Source of the DNA: Kitagawia praeruptora
Lineage: Eukaryota > Streptophyta > Magnoliopsida > Apiales > Apiaceae
Reading direction: 5' to 3'
DNA length: 64,000 nt
Assembly: GCA_037693485.1 (NCBI GenBank)
Contig: CM075351.1
Coordinates: forward strand, 73,434,001-73,498,000
Made by a program: the position numbers and the translations under genes. The notes below the pieces were generated by a model. The model ran no database searches. It was not told where the DNA came from and saw only the letters and a program-made list of their open reading frames with translations. Below, in pieces: positions 36,801-49,400 of the stretch (position 1 is the first letter of the stretch; every line of letters starts with the position of its first letter).

Positions 36801-39800
36801 TTAATAAAAAATCATAAAACATGATTTCTGAAAATCAACAGTAGCAAAAAATCATCAGATCAGCCAGGGGTCCTTTGCAAATTGTAATTTCATAATATTC
36901 ACATGCATGATTATTTTATGAATTTTAATCAAAACAATTTTAAAAAATTCATAACAAATAATCTACACATCACAAAATTATGAAAAAAATATCTAGATGA
37001 TCCATAACACTTATAGAATCCAGATCCATGGTCAAAACTTCATGCAAATATTATTTTGAATTAATTCATAATTAAATCCAAATAAACTTGCAAAAATCAT
37101 AATAAATCCATACATGCATAAAAAAATCTGAAATTTTTATATGAATCTCTATATGCAAGAACCTAGCTCTGATACCATTGAAGGAATTTACGGACGAGCG
37201 GAAGCGCGGTATAACAATTATTCCGTAAAAACCATGTATCGTGCATATAGAAAAGCATATAAAAATTAGAGAGCGGAGGAATCGTAACCGTACCTTGAAA
37301 ATCGAAGCTTTATAAGGCTCGGTTGCTAGCAGTTGCTTCTCAGAGTGTGAAGCACTCTACCGGTATCCACCAAGAATAATCTTCGATGAAGCTTTTATAA
37401 AACAAGCTTTTATAAAAAAAATGGTGTCTTGTTCTTTTGAGAGAGAGAGATGAAGAAGAAGAGAGGTGGCAACTAGGTTTTCACAAAACCACTTTTTTTG
37501 CATCCTAAACACCTCTCATCTCTTTCTATTTATAGGGCACATGTAGGTTTTTATTATAATTAATATATCATATATATTATTATATAAATCCCACAAAATG
37601 TTTAAATAATAATTAAACTATTTTAATCATTATTAAAAACAACTTCTCTCTCAAAATACCTTCATCAATAAATTAATCTTTTTTATGGTGTGACCCTGTA
37701 GGTTCAATATTAAGCCGGTAGTAGAAATAAATAATAATAAACATTTTATTTATTATTTATATGAATTCTAATAATTCATTAAATATAATTAACTGATTAA
37801 TTATATTTATTCTACATCGTGAGTGATGCTTCTCAACATATCGCGACTATCCGGATAACATGAATTCACTACTTAGAATACCAAGAACCTGTTAGTGCTA
37901 GTTACCGTACAATCAATTCCTTCTACCCTACAATATCCCGATTAAATACAAGGCATGGATCTCGTGTCAAGCCTATCAAATTTAATCATATGATTTCTTA
38001 TTCATAATGCAAAGTTCATATTAATGCAAATTAGAAACTCCTTTCTAATTTCATTCACTCTGGCCAGAGATTCCGGAACTAGCATCATAAGAATAGCATA
38101 GGATATTCTCTTCCTTTACTGGAAGGGGTAGATCCTTTATTGACCGTTAACTATCTCCATACACAAATCCCTATGCCCAGAATAGACCTAATGGATGTCC
38201 TTGAGACTAAGGACTAAACCAAAGCATAGTTCATTATATACAAGATTACTCTAACGATCTCAAGTCTAAGGACACTTGTACAACTATCACCCAGTGAACA
38301 ACTATCGACACGTGAGTAAACTCCATTAGTTGTTCAACTTATCGAGTCATGTTCAGTGAACTTATTCCCTAATAAGCACCTACATACTAGCTATAGTGTC
38401 ACCACACAAATGCCTATGAGAACAGACATCCTCCTGAAAGGAGCAAGCATAGTATGTACCAATCTTTGCGGATTCACTAACTTCCGATTAGTTATCCTAT
38501 GATCGGGAACTGTTTAAGTCTAGAGTTATCATCTTCTAGATCTCACTATTATAATCTCATTATAATTCTAGAAGCTTTACTTTAAACCATGGAATATCTT
38601 ATTTAAAACACTTTAAATAGATAAAGCCCGTAATAAAAACAAATAAGTCTTTTATTAATGTTAATAAAATTAAATAAGAATACAAGAAAGTTCTTCCTAA
38701 CTCATCATACATGATTGGATTTAGGACAAACACTTTCACACATAACCCTGCATTGTGAAAAAATGCTAATGCTCCAAATTGCTGGATGGTAGAAGAGGAT
38801 GGTACAACACCAGACAGGTTGTTGTAAGAGAGATTAAAGTGAGTTAAGTTTAACAGATTCCACTGTGAAGGGATTTGGCCTGATAGTGAATTTTTTAATA
38901 GATCAAATAGCTGGAGTTTGGACCAATTTCCAAGAGCTGATGGTATGCTTCCCATTAGCCTGTTCCGGTGCATATCAAGAATGACAAGATCAGACATGTT
39001 GTAAAGTTTGCTTGGAATATTTCCTTGCCAAGCATTACTCGAAACATCCGGTTCCAGCAGAAACCTGCAATTACTTATCTCATCTGGAATTTCACCAACA
39101 AGGTTAAGATTGTGCCAATCCCAAACTTGAAGTAATTCCATACTTCCAAATTCTCTAAGAACATTCCCAAAAATCGAATTATCCCCCAATCGAACCCAGA
39201 TTCTTTGTCCAAATTGGTGGCCCGACGGTGAGGCCATCCTCCAATATGAGACATAACGACCAGGATTCTCTGGAGCAATAAAATCAACTTCGATGTCACT
39301 TTCCTTGTCTACTGGGCATCCTTCAGCAGGAATCTTCAGGTCATAAAAGAGCGTCATGAAAGTTTTATCCATGATATTAACATCCAGTATGATGCCGCTA
39401 TCCAATTTAGCATGATCTGAAGGCAACAATGGTGAACGCACTACGGGATGATGATTACGAAAATTAAAAGGGCCAGGATTCTGGTAATTCAGAGGAAGGT
39501 CCATTCTGATGTATTCAGCCTCACTTCCCATATCTTCAAAGCAGTTGCTGCACAAATCGTAATCCTCTTTTACTTTAGATTTGAATCGAGGCCCAGTTAT
39601 TAGATGAACCCCACATCCATCACACTGAATACCAGCGTGAAGCACACTACCAATAACATCATCATAGTTGTAGCTCCTTTTGCTTGGGGCAACGCGATAA
39701 GGAAGTTGATGTCTCTGCATATCCGGGACTAGATGGCTTGAAAAAAGTAAATCATTCCTAGTCAAGGGTTTAGGTTTAGAACTCATAATAGACTTCCATG

Positions 39801-42800
39801 CAGAATAAGATTCATACGACTTCTGAACTAACTTCATCTTAGGACCAGATCGATCCATCTTTCCAACCTTGTTACCTTGAGGGCCATTATCATTGTGCCT
39901 CTTTGAATCTTTAAATGAGCTGGGAGCTGTATTTTCAAGCAAGATTGACGATTTGTCCTGGGCATTTGCATTGTCTATAGCTGGCATAACAAAGCCCTCA
40001 GATTTACCATCAGCATTTCGTTGATCAGTGTCACGGCTTTTCAGTTCAGACACTTGTGTAGTTCCAGCAGGTATTGAACTGTTGTCTTTTGTCACTGATG
40101 TAACAGTAGAGCTTTCTAATGGCCCACTTTTTGCACCAGCTGGAGAAACTTCTTTCAGATAAGTAAGACCAATCTTTGCCAAAGAATCAAGAATAAGAAG
40201 GTATCCTGCTGGAAAGCTTGTATCCAATCCCAGATCAGTTGAGAATTTCGAAACAGCTTCACGGATAGTACCAGGGAGAGAGTTCAGCACTTCAGAAATA
40301 GTTGTGTTCCCAACTTGCAATGAAGGCTGCAACGGCTGTGATCTGACAGTGGTCGAACTTCCATTTGCCCTACCATGAGGTCTAAGACTAAGATTCCTCT
40401 CTGTATTCAGTTTAACAGTTATCCTCAGGGGATTAAGTGACTGTCGCATTATATCGTGCAAATCTACATCATCAGCAAGTTTTACCACATCCCTGTCTTC
40501 ATGAATCTTGTAACACAGAGCTGTATCATGCTTTGTCTCAAAATTTACAGCCACCACATTGGTTCCATTCATCACATTTTTATAATTCACATAGGGTTTC
40601 ACAAGAACTTTACCGTATTCATTCTCATGAAGATTATAAACCATTTCCTTATAATTTTTAGTAAGTTTATTGCTCAAAACTAGTGTCAGGGCTCTCTTAA
40701 TTGACTCGACATGAAAAACAACAGAGTTAGGGGCATGTAAAGTTGTTGCTGGAATTTGGACATTGTATAACTTCACAGGAATTTCATCAAACGTTTGAGG
40801 GGCAGATATTGCAGGTTGTGACACCTCCATATTAACATTAATTAACTTCTCAACTCTACTCTTATTATCCAGATTATCAAAAACTGAAACAAGAGTAAGT
40901 GTAGTTGAGGATGAATTTACCAAATTTGAGGACGTCTCCTTTGCTGGTGTTCTTTCTCCACCAGCTTCCATTTCTCTTCCCCCCTCGTCGTTCCCTGTAA
41001 CAAGCTTTATTGGATCTGCATAGTCCTTTCTCATCTTATTTTTCACCGTGGTTTGACTCTCCATAGCCCAATCTGCCAACGACTTACGTATCGCATCCAT
41101 TGCTTTCTCCATTGCCTCATCCACCCCTTTCTTAATCAACTCTTTCATCTCCTCTCCAAAATCTGTCAACAACTCCTTCATCTCCTCTCCAAAATCTGTG
41201 AACTTCTCTCCCATTAGATCGAATGCTCTGACACCAATTGCTATGAATTAACTTAATTTATAACTGAAATTGAGGTACTGGAACAGAACCAGCAGATTAG
41301 AAACGATCTCAACTTAGTTGGGGTAATTTAAGCTACTACTTAAAGGCAACTACAAGTAAGTGAACAAACAACCAGACCTTCGAGTCGTCTGGAGAACTCC
41401 CAATCACCACGAGGGTTCACAAATAAAACTCTCGATACCCTAATTGTTTCCTTTTTTCCCTCTTTTATTCTACACATTCTAATTCATCTTGGGCCTCTCA
41501 TTGGGCCTGCTTCTGACTTGGGCCAGTCTATTACATTATCTTTCCAGTACTTGTAATGTGTTTGTGTCTGTGTTTATCAATTTTTAACTGCTGTGTGGCG
41601 ACATTTTAAAATACATAGGCTTTTTAACTTGTTTGCTGCAAAGTCTGCTAGGATCACTGCCTCTAAATCTGTTGTTATACTGAATGTGATTGTGGATAGC
41701 ATATAACATGTCAGAAATCCTATGTATTGCTGTCAGCAGAATATTTATAAACAAACAGAGAATTTATTAATTAATATAATTATAACTGTTTATCTATATC
41801 AGAAGCACCAAAAGCAATATAAATCAAGACCTACATAATGATATGTGACTTAGATCACAACCAATGTATTTACCATAATAAATTTAAAATGCCCTTTGCT
41901 CTACTTTTTCATCGATGTTAATTGTTTACTTATCATACTGTTTACTTCAGCAGAATGTCCATAACCATTCTCGTTATGTCTTTTGAAATTTATATCTTTT
42001 TACGGGTGAACTGACATTCCATATGTCCGCATGTCCTCTTTCAGGTTATTACTTCTTTGCATGGAAACATAGAAGTAACTGTTCTCTCTTCTAGTTGTCT
42101 GTTGCCTTTATATTTATCCTAGTTAGTTTATGTTTTCTTTCTTTCGCATCTTAATTTGTGTAATTATCATTCTTTTATTTTTCTAAGTGTCACTAAGTGA
42201 GAATTGAGAAATCAAGAAATACTGCTAAGGCATCCTAATCAATTTTGGATTTTAAATAAAAGCTGTAGAATGACTATTGAGTAAATATTCCTATGCTATG
42301 ATTCAACAGCTGGCATATTATTACGAGGATTACTCAAATACTTCCATTTGCTTCATGTAAATGGCAGAATCGAGTACAATATGACAAGAATATTATGTTT
42401 CTCCAGTAGCAATCAACATAATATATCTAAGTGAAGATTATCAGGATCTGAATCGAGTCAAGTCTAAGTTACTGACAATCTTGAATTTAAATTCCAGTTG
42501 AACTGTAAGCATACACAATCCAAGGCCATCGAGATGAAGTATTCAACTTATGTCTGTCCTAACACATAGTCATTAGATTTTGTATTGAATTAAAAATAAA
42601 AGCATGGTACGTAGAATGTAGATCAAGGACCAATAAAATTATAAAAGCTTGCTGTATGTCCTAATATGTAGAAGCATTCTATTTTCACTTGCACTACACA
42701 TCAAAATTTGAACTGATTCGTGCACTATTCTACGGCCGCTTGTAATAAGTGTTGGATATATTCACTAATAAAGCGATACAGAGGCAGTTATATATCGTTT

Positions 42801-43432
42801 TTAACATGTCAAGGCCAAGTCCAGAAATGACGAAACAAAACACGAAGGTAAAACACATGCAAATTAGTAACTGTATAAACGATAGAAGAACAGAAGACAT
42901 ACCCGAACTCATTGTTATAGCAGTATATCAAAACAAGAATGTAAAGCAGCTGAGTCGTCAGTACTTCGATCAAGATCTGACTGCTCTTGAAGAGATAATC
43001 GCCCCCACTTACACTGTGTCAGGATGCTGGCGATCTTATTCCAGGATAAAACAGCTCTGAGTTTATATGATCACAGCAACCACGAAACTCTACTTCGACT
43101 GGCACCTCAGTCGCCGGAAAAACACTAAGACTACTACTGCAGAATTCAGAGGGAGGGAGAAGAATGTAGAGTAAAGGAGAGAATGTATGGTGTATGTAAA
43201 CCAGCAACTTAGCTCTCTATTTATAGGAGAGGCTAAGTGTAACTGGTGCCACCAGCTTTAATGTAAGAAACGTAACTGCCCAATTAATAATACGAAACGG
43301 CTGTAACGTCCGAATTAATTTAATAAAACGGCTGATTTAACATTAATTCAAACAGTTACGTTATACATATAATCCACACATATCAGTATCAGTTTTAATA
43401 TATTAATCGAATATATTATCACGTCCAGGTTC

Positions 43433-43471
<39 letters not shown>

Positions 43472-46400
43472 CGAATACATCAGTTACAAGGCCCAACTAG
43501 TCCATCCGATTTTTAGTCCAACAAATCTGGTCCAGCCCAGCCCAACTGATAAGACAGCCCAGGACAACCCAGCCCAATTAATCCCTCGCCCAGGTCGCCT
43601 CGCGTACGCGAGACGCCGAGACATTCGCCCAAATCGCCCTTCGACCGAGCCGACCCGAGTCGAGTCGAGTCGAGACGTGACGTGGCGTGTCGTGACGTGG
43701 CGGGGCGGGCGGCGGCGCGCGCGTGTGTGTGTGTGTGCGCGTGGAGCACACAGTAACACCATGCACCATCATACACCTTAGTAGTTGTACACTACCCATG
43801 TGTGTGATTCAATATAAAGCCAACATCCCCCTTTATTCATTTCAATGTGGGACAAAACACATTCTCATTTTTCAAGCTCTTTCAAGCTACCAACTTCAAC
43901 TTCATTTCTCTATGGATTTCACTAAGAAAATTACTTAGACCCATATATGAAAATTTAAGTCCTCATAGCAAGGAACAATTTCCAAACGTTAAAAACCGGA
44001 ATTAACTTCAAGAACATAAAATAATTATGCTCCAAAAACCCCATTTTCTAACAATCCCCCACAAATCCATACAGAAATGCTTCAAGGTTTTTCATCATGA
44101 CTTGTTTTCCAGAGTCGGTACCCTTCCGGGTTTGAACCCTCCTGATTCCCCTACTTCGATGACTACCGGATTCAGATGGAATATTTCACCTTGAATCTTA
44201 ATCCGTTTGATGTAATCATGTTCCATAGACGACGACAAATCAAAGGCTATGGTGCCAATCTACGGCTTTGAGACATTAATGGTCTTGTCTCGATCCTGTT
44301 CGTCGAATGTTTCAAGGAATAACCCTTCCCTCTAATTGCGACCACACAATTACATTCGCTTAGCTGGGCATCTCCAGAGATGTACTGCTACCATCTCGTC
44401 GAATGACTTGACCCCATTCAGAGTTATAATAACTCTTGCTTACTAGCAGTATCAGTACCTTCTAGGTTCACAGGGGATAGACTCAGATACAAACAGTATC
44501 ATCTATGTAGCAAAGGTACTACCAATTCATCCTTACAGCTTGTTATTACCACATTGAATACACTTCGAGGGATCTCCTCTCATGTGCATTGGGTTCCCAC
44601 TGATGATGAACTACGATGGGTTGACAGCCCCATCCCCAACCTCGACTTAAGGACCACTGCAGGTTCCAGTCCTTTAGTTAAAGGATCAGCTATATTATTC
44701 TGAGTTCCTATGAACTCTACAGCAATAATCCTATCAGACACTAAACCCCTTATAGACTTTAGTCTAACTTGGATGTGTCTCTTTGTTTTAGCATTATACT
44801 TTTTACTGCTAATCTTGTCGATAGTTGTTTTACTATCACAATGAATAGCAAATGCAGGAAGAGGTCTACTTACTACAGGTATCGCGGACGTAAGTCCATG
44901 TAACCATTCAGCCTCCGTCCCCGTGGCATCAAGCGCACACAACTCAGCCTCAAATGTAGACCGAGTTACAATAGTCTGTTTGGTCGACTTCCAGGATATT
45001 GCTCCACCTGCTAAGGTGAATACGTATCCAGTCACTCCATTGGAACCAGACTTCTTAGCTATCCAACTTGCATCACTGTACCCCTCAAGTACACCAGGAA
45101 ATCTCCTATAGTGTAAACTTAGGTACATTGTGCCTTTCAGATATCTTAGTACTCTATCAAGAGCATCCCAATGAGTTCTGTTTGGACAGCTTGTATATCT
45201 AGCCAACTTAGACACAGAATATGAAATATCTGGTCTAGTACAGTTAGCAAGATACTGCAAGCTCCCTATAATCTGAGAATACCTTAACTGAGACACAGGT
45301 ACTCCTGAAGTATTCTTGACAAGGGCAACTTTAGGATCATAGGGTGTACTAGCTATTCTACACTGTGAATAACCATATTTCTCAAGTATAGATTTCTCTA
45401 TACAATGAGACTGTGATAAAGTTATTCCCTCAGCTGATTGAGTCAGCTTGAGACCAAGAATCACACTAGCCTCACCCATATCCTTCATTTTAAAATGCCT
45501 TTTCAAGAAAGCTTTTGTCTCGTTAATAATCTCAATATTGGTTCCAAACAGTAATATGTCATCTACATATAGGCACAAGATGACACACTCACTACCTTTA
45601 ACTTTGGTGTAGACACACTTATCACTATCATTAATATCATAACTGAACGGCACTATAGTTTCATCAAACTTTTTATGCCAATCCCTAGGAGCTTGTTTCA
45701 AGCCATAGATGGATTTGATCAACTTACATACTTTCCTTTCGTTACCAGATGCAACAAATCCCTCAGGCTGATCCATATAAATCTCTTCTTCAAGTTCACC
45801 ATGAAGAAAAGCTGTCTTTACATCCATTTGATGGATGATAAGACCATGTACGGAAGCCAATGCTACTAGCATGCGGATTGTTGTCATTCTAGCTACTGGA
45901 GAGTATGTGTCAAAGTAATCAATGCCCTCCTTTTGCTTAAAACCCTTAGCTACCAGTCTAGCTTTGTACTTATCTATTGATCCGTCAGGGTTCAACTTCC
46001 TTTTAAAGATCCATCTACACCCGATAGTAGAACACCCATGAGGGAGATCAACTAACTCCCATGTTCCGTTAGAAACAATAGAGTCAATTTCACTCTTTAC
46101 AGCGCCCTTCCAGTGCCTAGATTCTGACGAATCCATAGCTTGTCGGAAAGTTAAAGGCTCGTCCTCGACATTGTAAGTGATAAAATCACTCCCAAAATCC
46201 TTGACTACCTTTGCACGCTTACTCCTTCTTGGTTCATCTACCTCCTTAGGAGTAGAGCTACTACTAGGTTCCGCCCCCACATTTGACATCTTTTCCACAT
46301 GATCAGGAATAGAACTTGATGTGTGAGCAGGATCTTCATTAGAAGTATCTTGAGGCATACCAGTCTTCATAGGGTAAACATCCTCAAAGAATGTAGCATC

Positions 46401-49400
46401 ACGAAACTCAACTATCGTGTTTGCCACTATACCATCTATGTCAGATTTTAATACTAAAAATCTCATAGCTGTAGTGGTCTCAAGATAGCCTAGAAAGATA
46501 CAATCAACAGTCTTCGGTCCTAGTTTCTTTCTCTTGTGTTAAGGTACAAGTACCTTAGCAAGGCACCCCCACACACGAAGATACTTAAGACTAGTCTTCT
46601 TGCTCTTCCATAACTCATAGGGTGTCTTATCCATGTGTTTCAGAGGGACTCTATTCAGAATATGGCAAGCCGTATTCAGAGCTTCTCCCCACATGTATTT
46701 CGGCAACCCAGAATTAATAAGCATACTATTAATCATATCTTTAAATGTTCTGTTCTTTCGCTCAGCAACCCCATTAGACTCAGGTGTGTATGGTGGGGTA
46801 ACTTCATGAACTATTCCATTGTTTGCACAAAATTCATTAAAAGCGTTACTCGTATACTCACCACCTCTATCAGATCTCAACCGTTTAAGTACCTTACTAG
46901 ATTGTTTTTCTACTTCAGTTTTATAAATAATGAATTTACTAAGTGCTTCATCCTTATGTCTAAGTAAATAAACATAACAGTATCTACTACTATCATCTAT
47001 AAAGGTAATGAAGTATCTAAACTGGTCCTTAGTCAACACACCACCAAATTCACAAATATCAGTGTGTACTAAATCTAACAAGTCTGAATCCCTAACAATA
47101 TTATGAAAAGGTTTCCTTATTTGTTTAGCAGACACACATACTTGACATTTAGAATTCTTTTCTATAGTGTGTTTTGGAATCAACTCTAAGTTCATCATAT
47201 TCTTAAGAGCACTGAAATTTAAGTGACCAAGTCTAGCATGCCATAAATTTGAAGATTCAATACAATTAACAGAAGGAGTAATATTATTAAACAATCCACC
47301 CAAAACGGGTTCAGCATTTATCACAAATAAACCATTCGACAAGTAACCCTTGCCAAAAAATGTACCAGTATGAATAAGAACTACTTTATTACATTTGAGA
47401 GAAACTTCAAAGCCATTAGCCACTAATTGGCTACCACTAATTATATTCCTACGCATGTCAGGAACATGATGCACTCTAGTCAGGGATAGAACACGACCCG
47501 AAGGAAACTTCAAGTCCACGTTTCCTACTCCATGTACTTGAGCAGCACTTGCGTTCCCCATCGTCACTGTCAAGCTATGACTCTGTTGATAAGACACAAA
47601 TAAACTAATGTCAGCACAAATATGCACATTAGCTCCAGTATCAATCAACCATTCATTTGACAGATAAATGGAAAATAATACAGGGTTGTAGTTAACATAC
47701 CGGTCCACGTTGGTTTCAGAAGCCAAAGCCTCACCAACAACCATGTTCGCTACAGGCCCACTTGAGGTTCCAAGCACAGCATTCGCTTGAGCTACACCCT
47801 CGGCTTTCTTTGCTTTCTTTGTAGGGCAGTCCTTACTCCAGTGCCCAACCTGCCCACAAGACCAACATGGTTTGTTTGCCTTTGGTTTCTTGGCCTTATC
47901 CTTGTCATTCTTAGGTTTATTACTATTACCCTTCTTAGGGACAGCCTTCCTTTTCTGTCCTACCGTAGCTACATTTACCTTCGAACTTCCATGCTCAGTA
48001 GGCATCACATGTCCCTGTTTGGACTTGTGTTGTTCTTGCACCGAGATGTCCAGCATAAGGTTGGTCCATGTGATCTCTCCTTTCTGTCTTTTCAGGGAGA
48101 GAGAGAACTCTTCCCAAGACTTTGGGAGCTTTTCAATCACACTCATCACCTTAAACTTTTCGGGGAGGTCCATTCCAGACTCCTTCAAAGCATGCACTAT
48201 CATCTCGAATTCATGCACTTGCTCAGTCATGGACTTATTGTCCACCAGCTTGAAATCAAGGAACCTAGCCACAGAATACTTTTCCAGACCTTGTGAGTCA
48301 GTATTATGTGTTTGGTCCAGCTTCTCCCATAAGAGTTTTGCGGTGTAGGCATCAGAGGAGTACACATCAAACAATGTGTTGGTTAGAGCAGCCAGAATTG
48401 CTGCCCTAGCAACCCCATCCTTCTCAGCCCACTTCGCATAACTCTTAACTGATTCAGCCTTCTCTTGATCCACAACCGGCTTTTCATATTCCACAACAGG
48501 CCATAGACCCTTTACAGTCAACCACAACTTCATCCTTTTCTGCCAACGAGAAAAGCCAACGCCCCCATTGAATTTCTCTGGCAAGCCAGTTAATTCAACG
48601 GGTTGTGGAAAACTGTAAGTGGTCCAATCTATGACCCCAACAGATGCAACCGAACTACCACTAGCAGGAATCTCACTCTCGTTAACCATTATGCTAAATA
48701 CTATATAACCGATTATCTCTTCAAGAATGTTGGATATATTCACTAATAAAGCGATACAGAGGCAGTTATATATCGTTTTTAACATGTCAAGGCCAAGTCC
48801 ATAAATGACGAAACAAAACACGAAGGTAAAACACATGCAAATTAGTAACTGTATAAACGATAGAAGAACAAAAGACATACCCGAACTCATTGTTATAGCA
48901 GTTGTTGATGAGTGGATTTCGTAATCAACTTATGTGAGGTCTACAGGTAGTTGTATAGGCTAGCGATCAACTGTTCTTCGAAAAGGTTTAGGTTGTGTTT
49001 GTGGGGGTTGAGCTGAGCTCGAGGGTATCTCCAATAATCTCAGGTGCCTTTAGAGAAAATCAGAGAACTTAGTGCGTCGTACCCTGAGGTGCCTACGTAC
49101 CCTTGTATATATAGGGATCAAGCTCACGTAGTTCTAATATGATTCTGTCTCTTACTGAAATAGCTGTATTCGGTCACCTAATTCGTGTAGGACTCAGGTT
49201 CCTTTAGAGCCTTTCACGAACTAGTTAGCTAAGTAGAGTAGAACTCGAGTTCGTACTCCACTATGATTCTCTCATTGGTTAGAGTTATTCTGGGATCATC
49301 TGCGCCCTAGAATTATACTCAGTTACCAATTCATTTATCTGTTCTAGATGGCTTCTAGAACTTTCTGTCGGCAACTCGTAGGAACCTGGTGCTCAGGAAC

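Larger units (their letters stand above)
30124..38738 (-). mobile_element. Ty1/copia element, recent insertion, coding-defective
   Basis: LTRs of 1,560 bp each (30124-31683, 37179-38738) with only one difference that I could see (cactgcttag against cactacttag). TSD cacat at 30119-30123 and 38739-38743. The minus strand is the coding direction. The initiator-Met primer site TGGTATCAGAGC is the complement of 37166-37177. A polypurine tract lies beside the left LTR (minus-strand agtgggagat). Gag is almost entirely deleted and pol is frameshifted in several places, so this copy must have been mobilised by proteins from another element. Confidence 0.93.
29377..41535 (-). mobile_element. Gene-capturing non-autonomous LTR retrotransposon (gypsy-like)
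   Basis: 297-bp LTRs at 29377-29673 and 41239-41535 with two visible substitutions. Ends are TG...CA and the TSD ttatc is at 29372-29376 and 41536-41540. The element reads on the minus strand. Next to the right LTR, 41225-41238 gives ATTGGTGTCAGAGC, one base off an initiator-Met-type primer site. Next to the left LTR, a purine-rich tract (minus-strand ttgggagcggggtat) precedes TGTAATAG. It encodes no protease, RT or integrase. Its only ORF is a gag-like coiled coil fused to pieces of two host genes. The tail contains FDLEDKVVL, a signature I associate with Ty3/gypsy C-termini. A copia element (30124-38738) sits inside it. Confidence 0.88.

Noticed and set aside
43484..43799. Three overlapping minus-strand ORFs rich in Arg and Ala
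   Set aside because: They arise from the GC-rich, repeat-laden part of a copia LTR, overlap one another in different frames and recur in altered form in the other LTR.
47787..48348. Overlapping plus-strand ORFs of 169 and 158 residues
   Set aside because: Antisense shadows of the copia 2 gag; no domain features.
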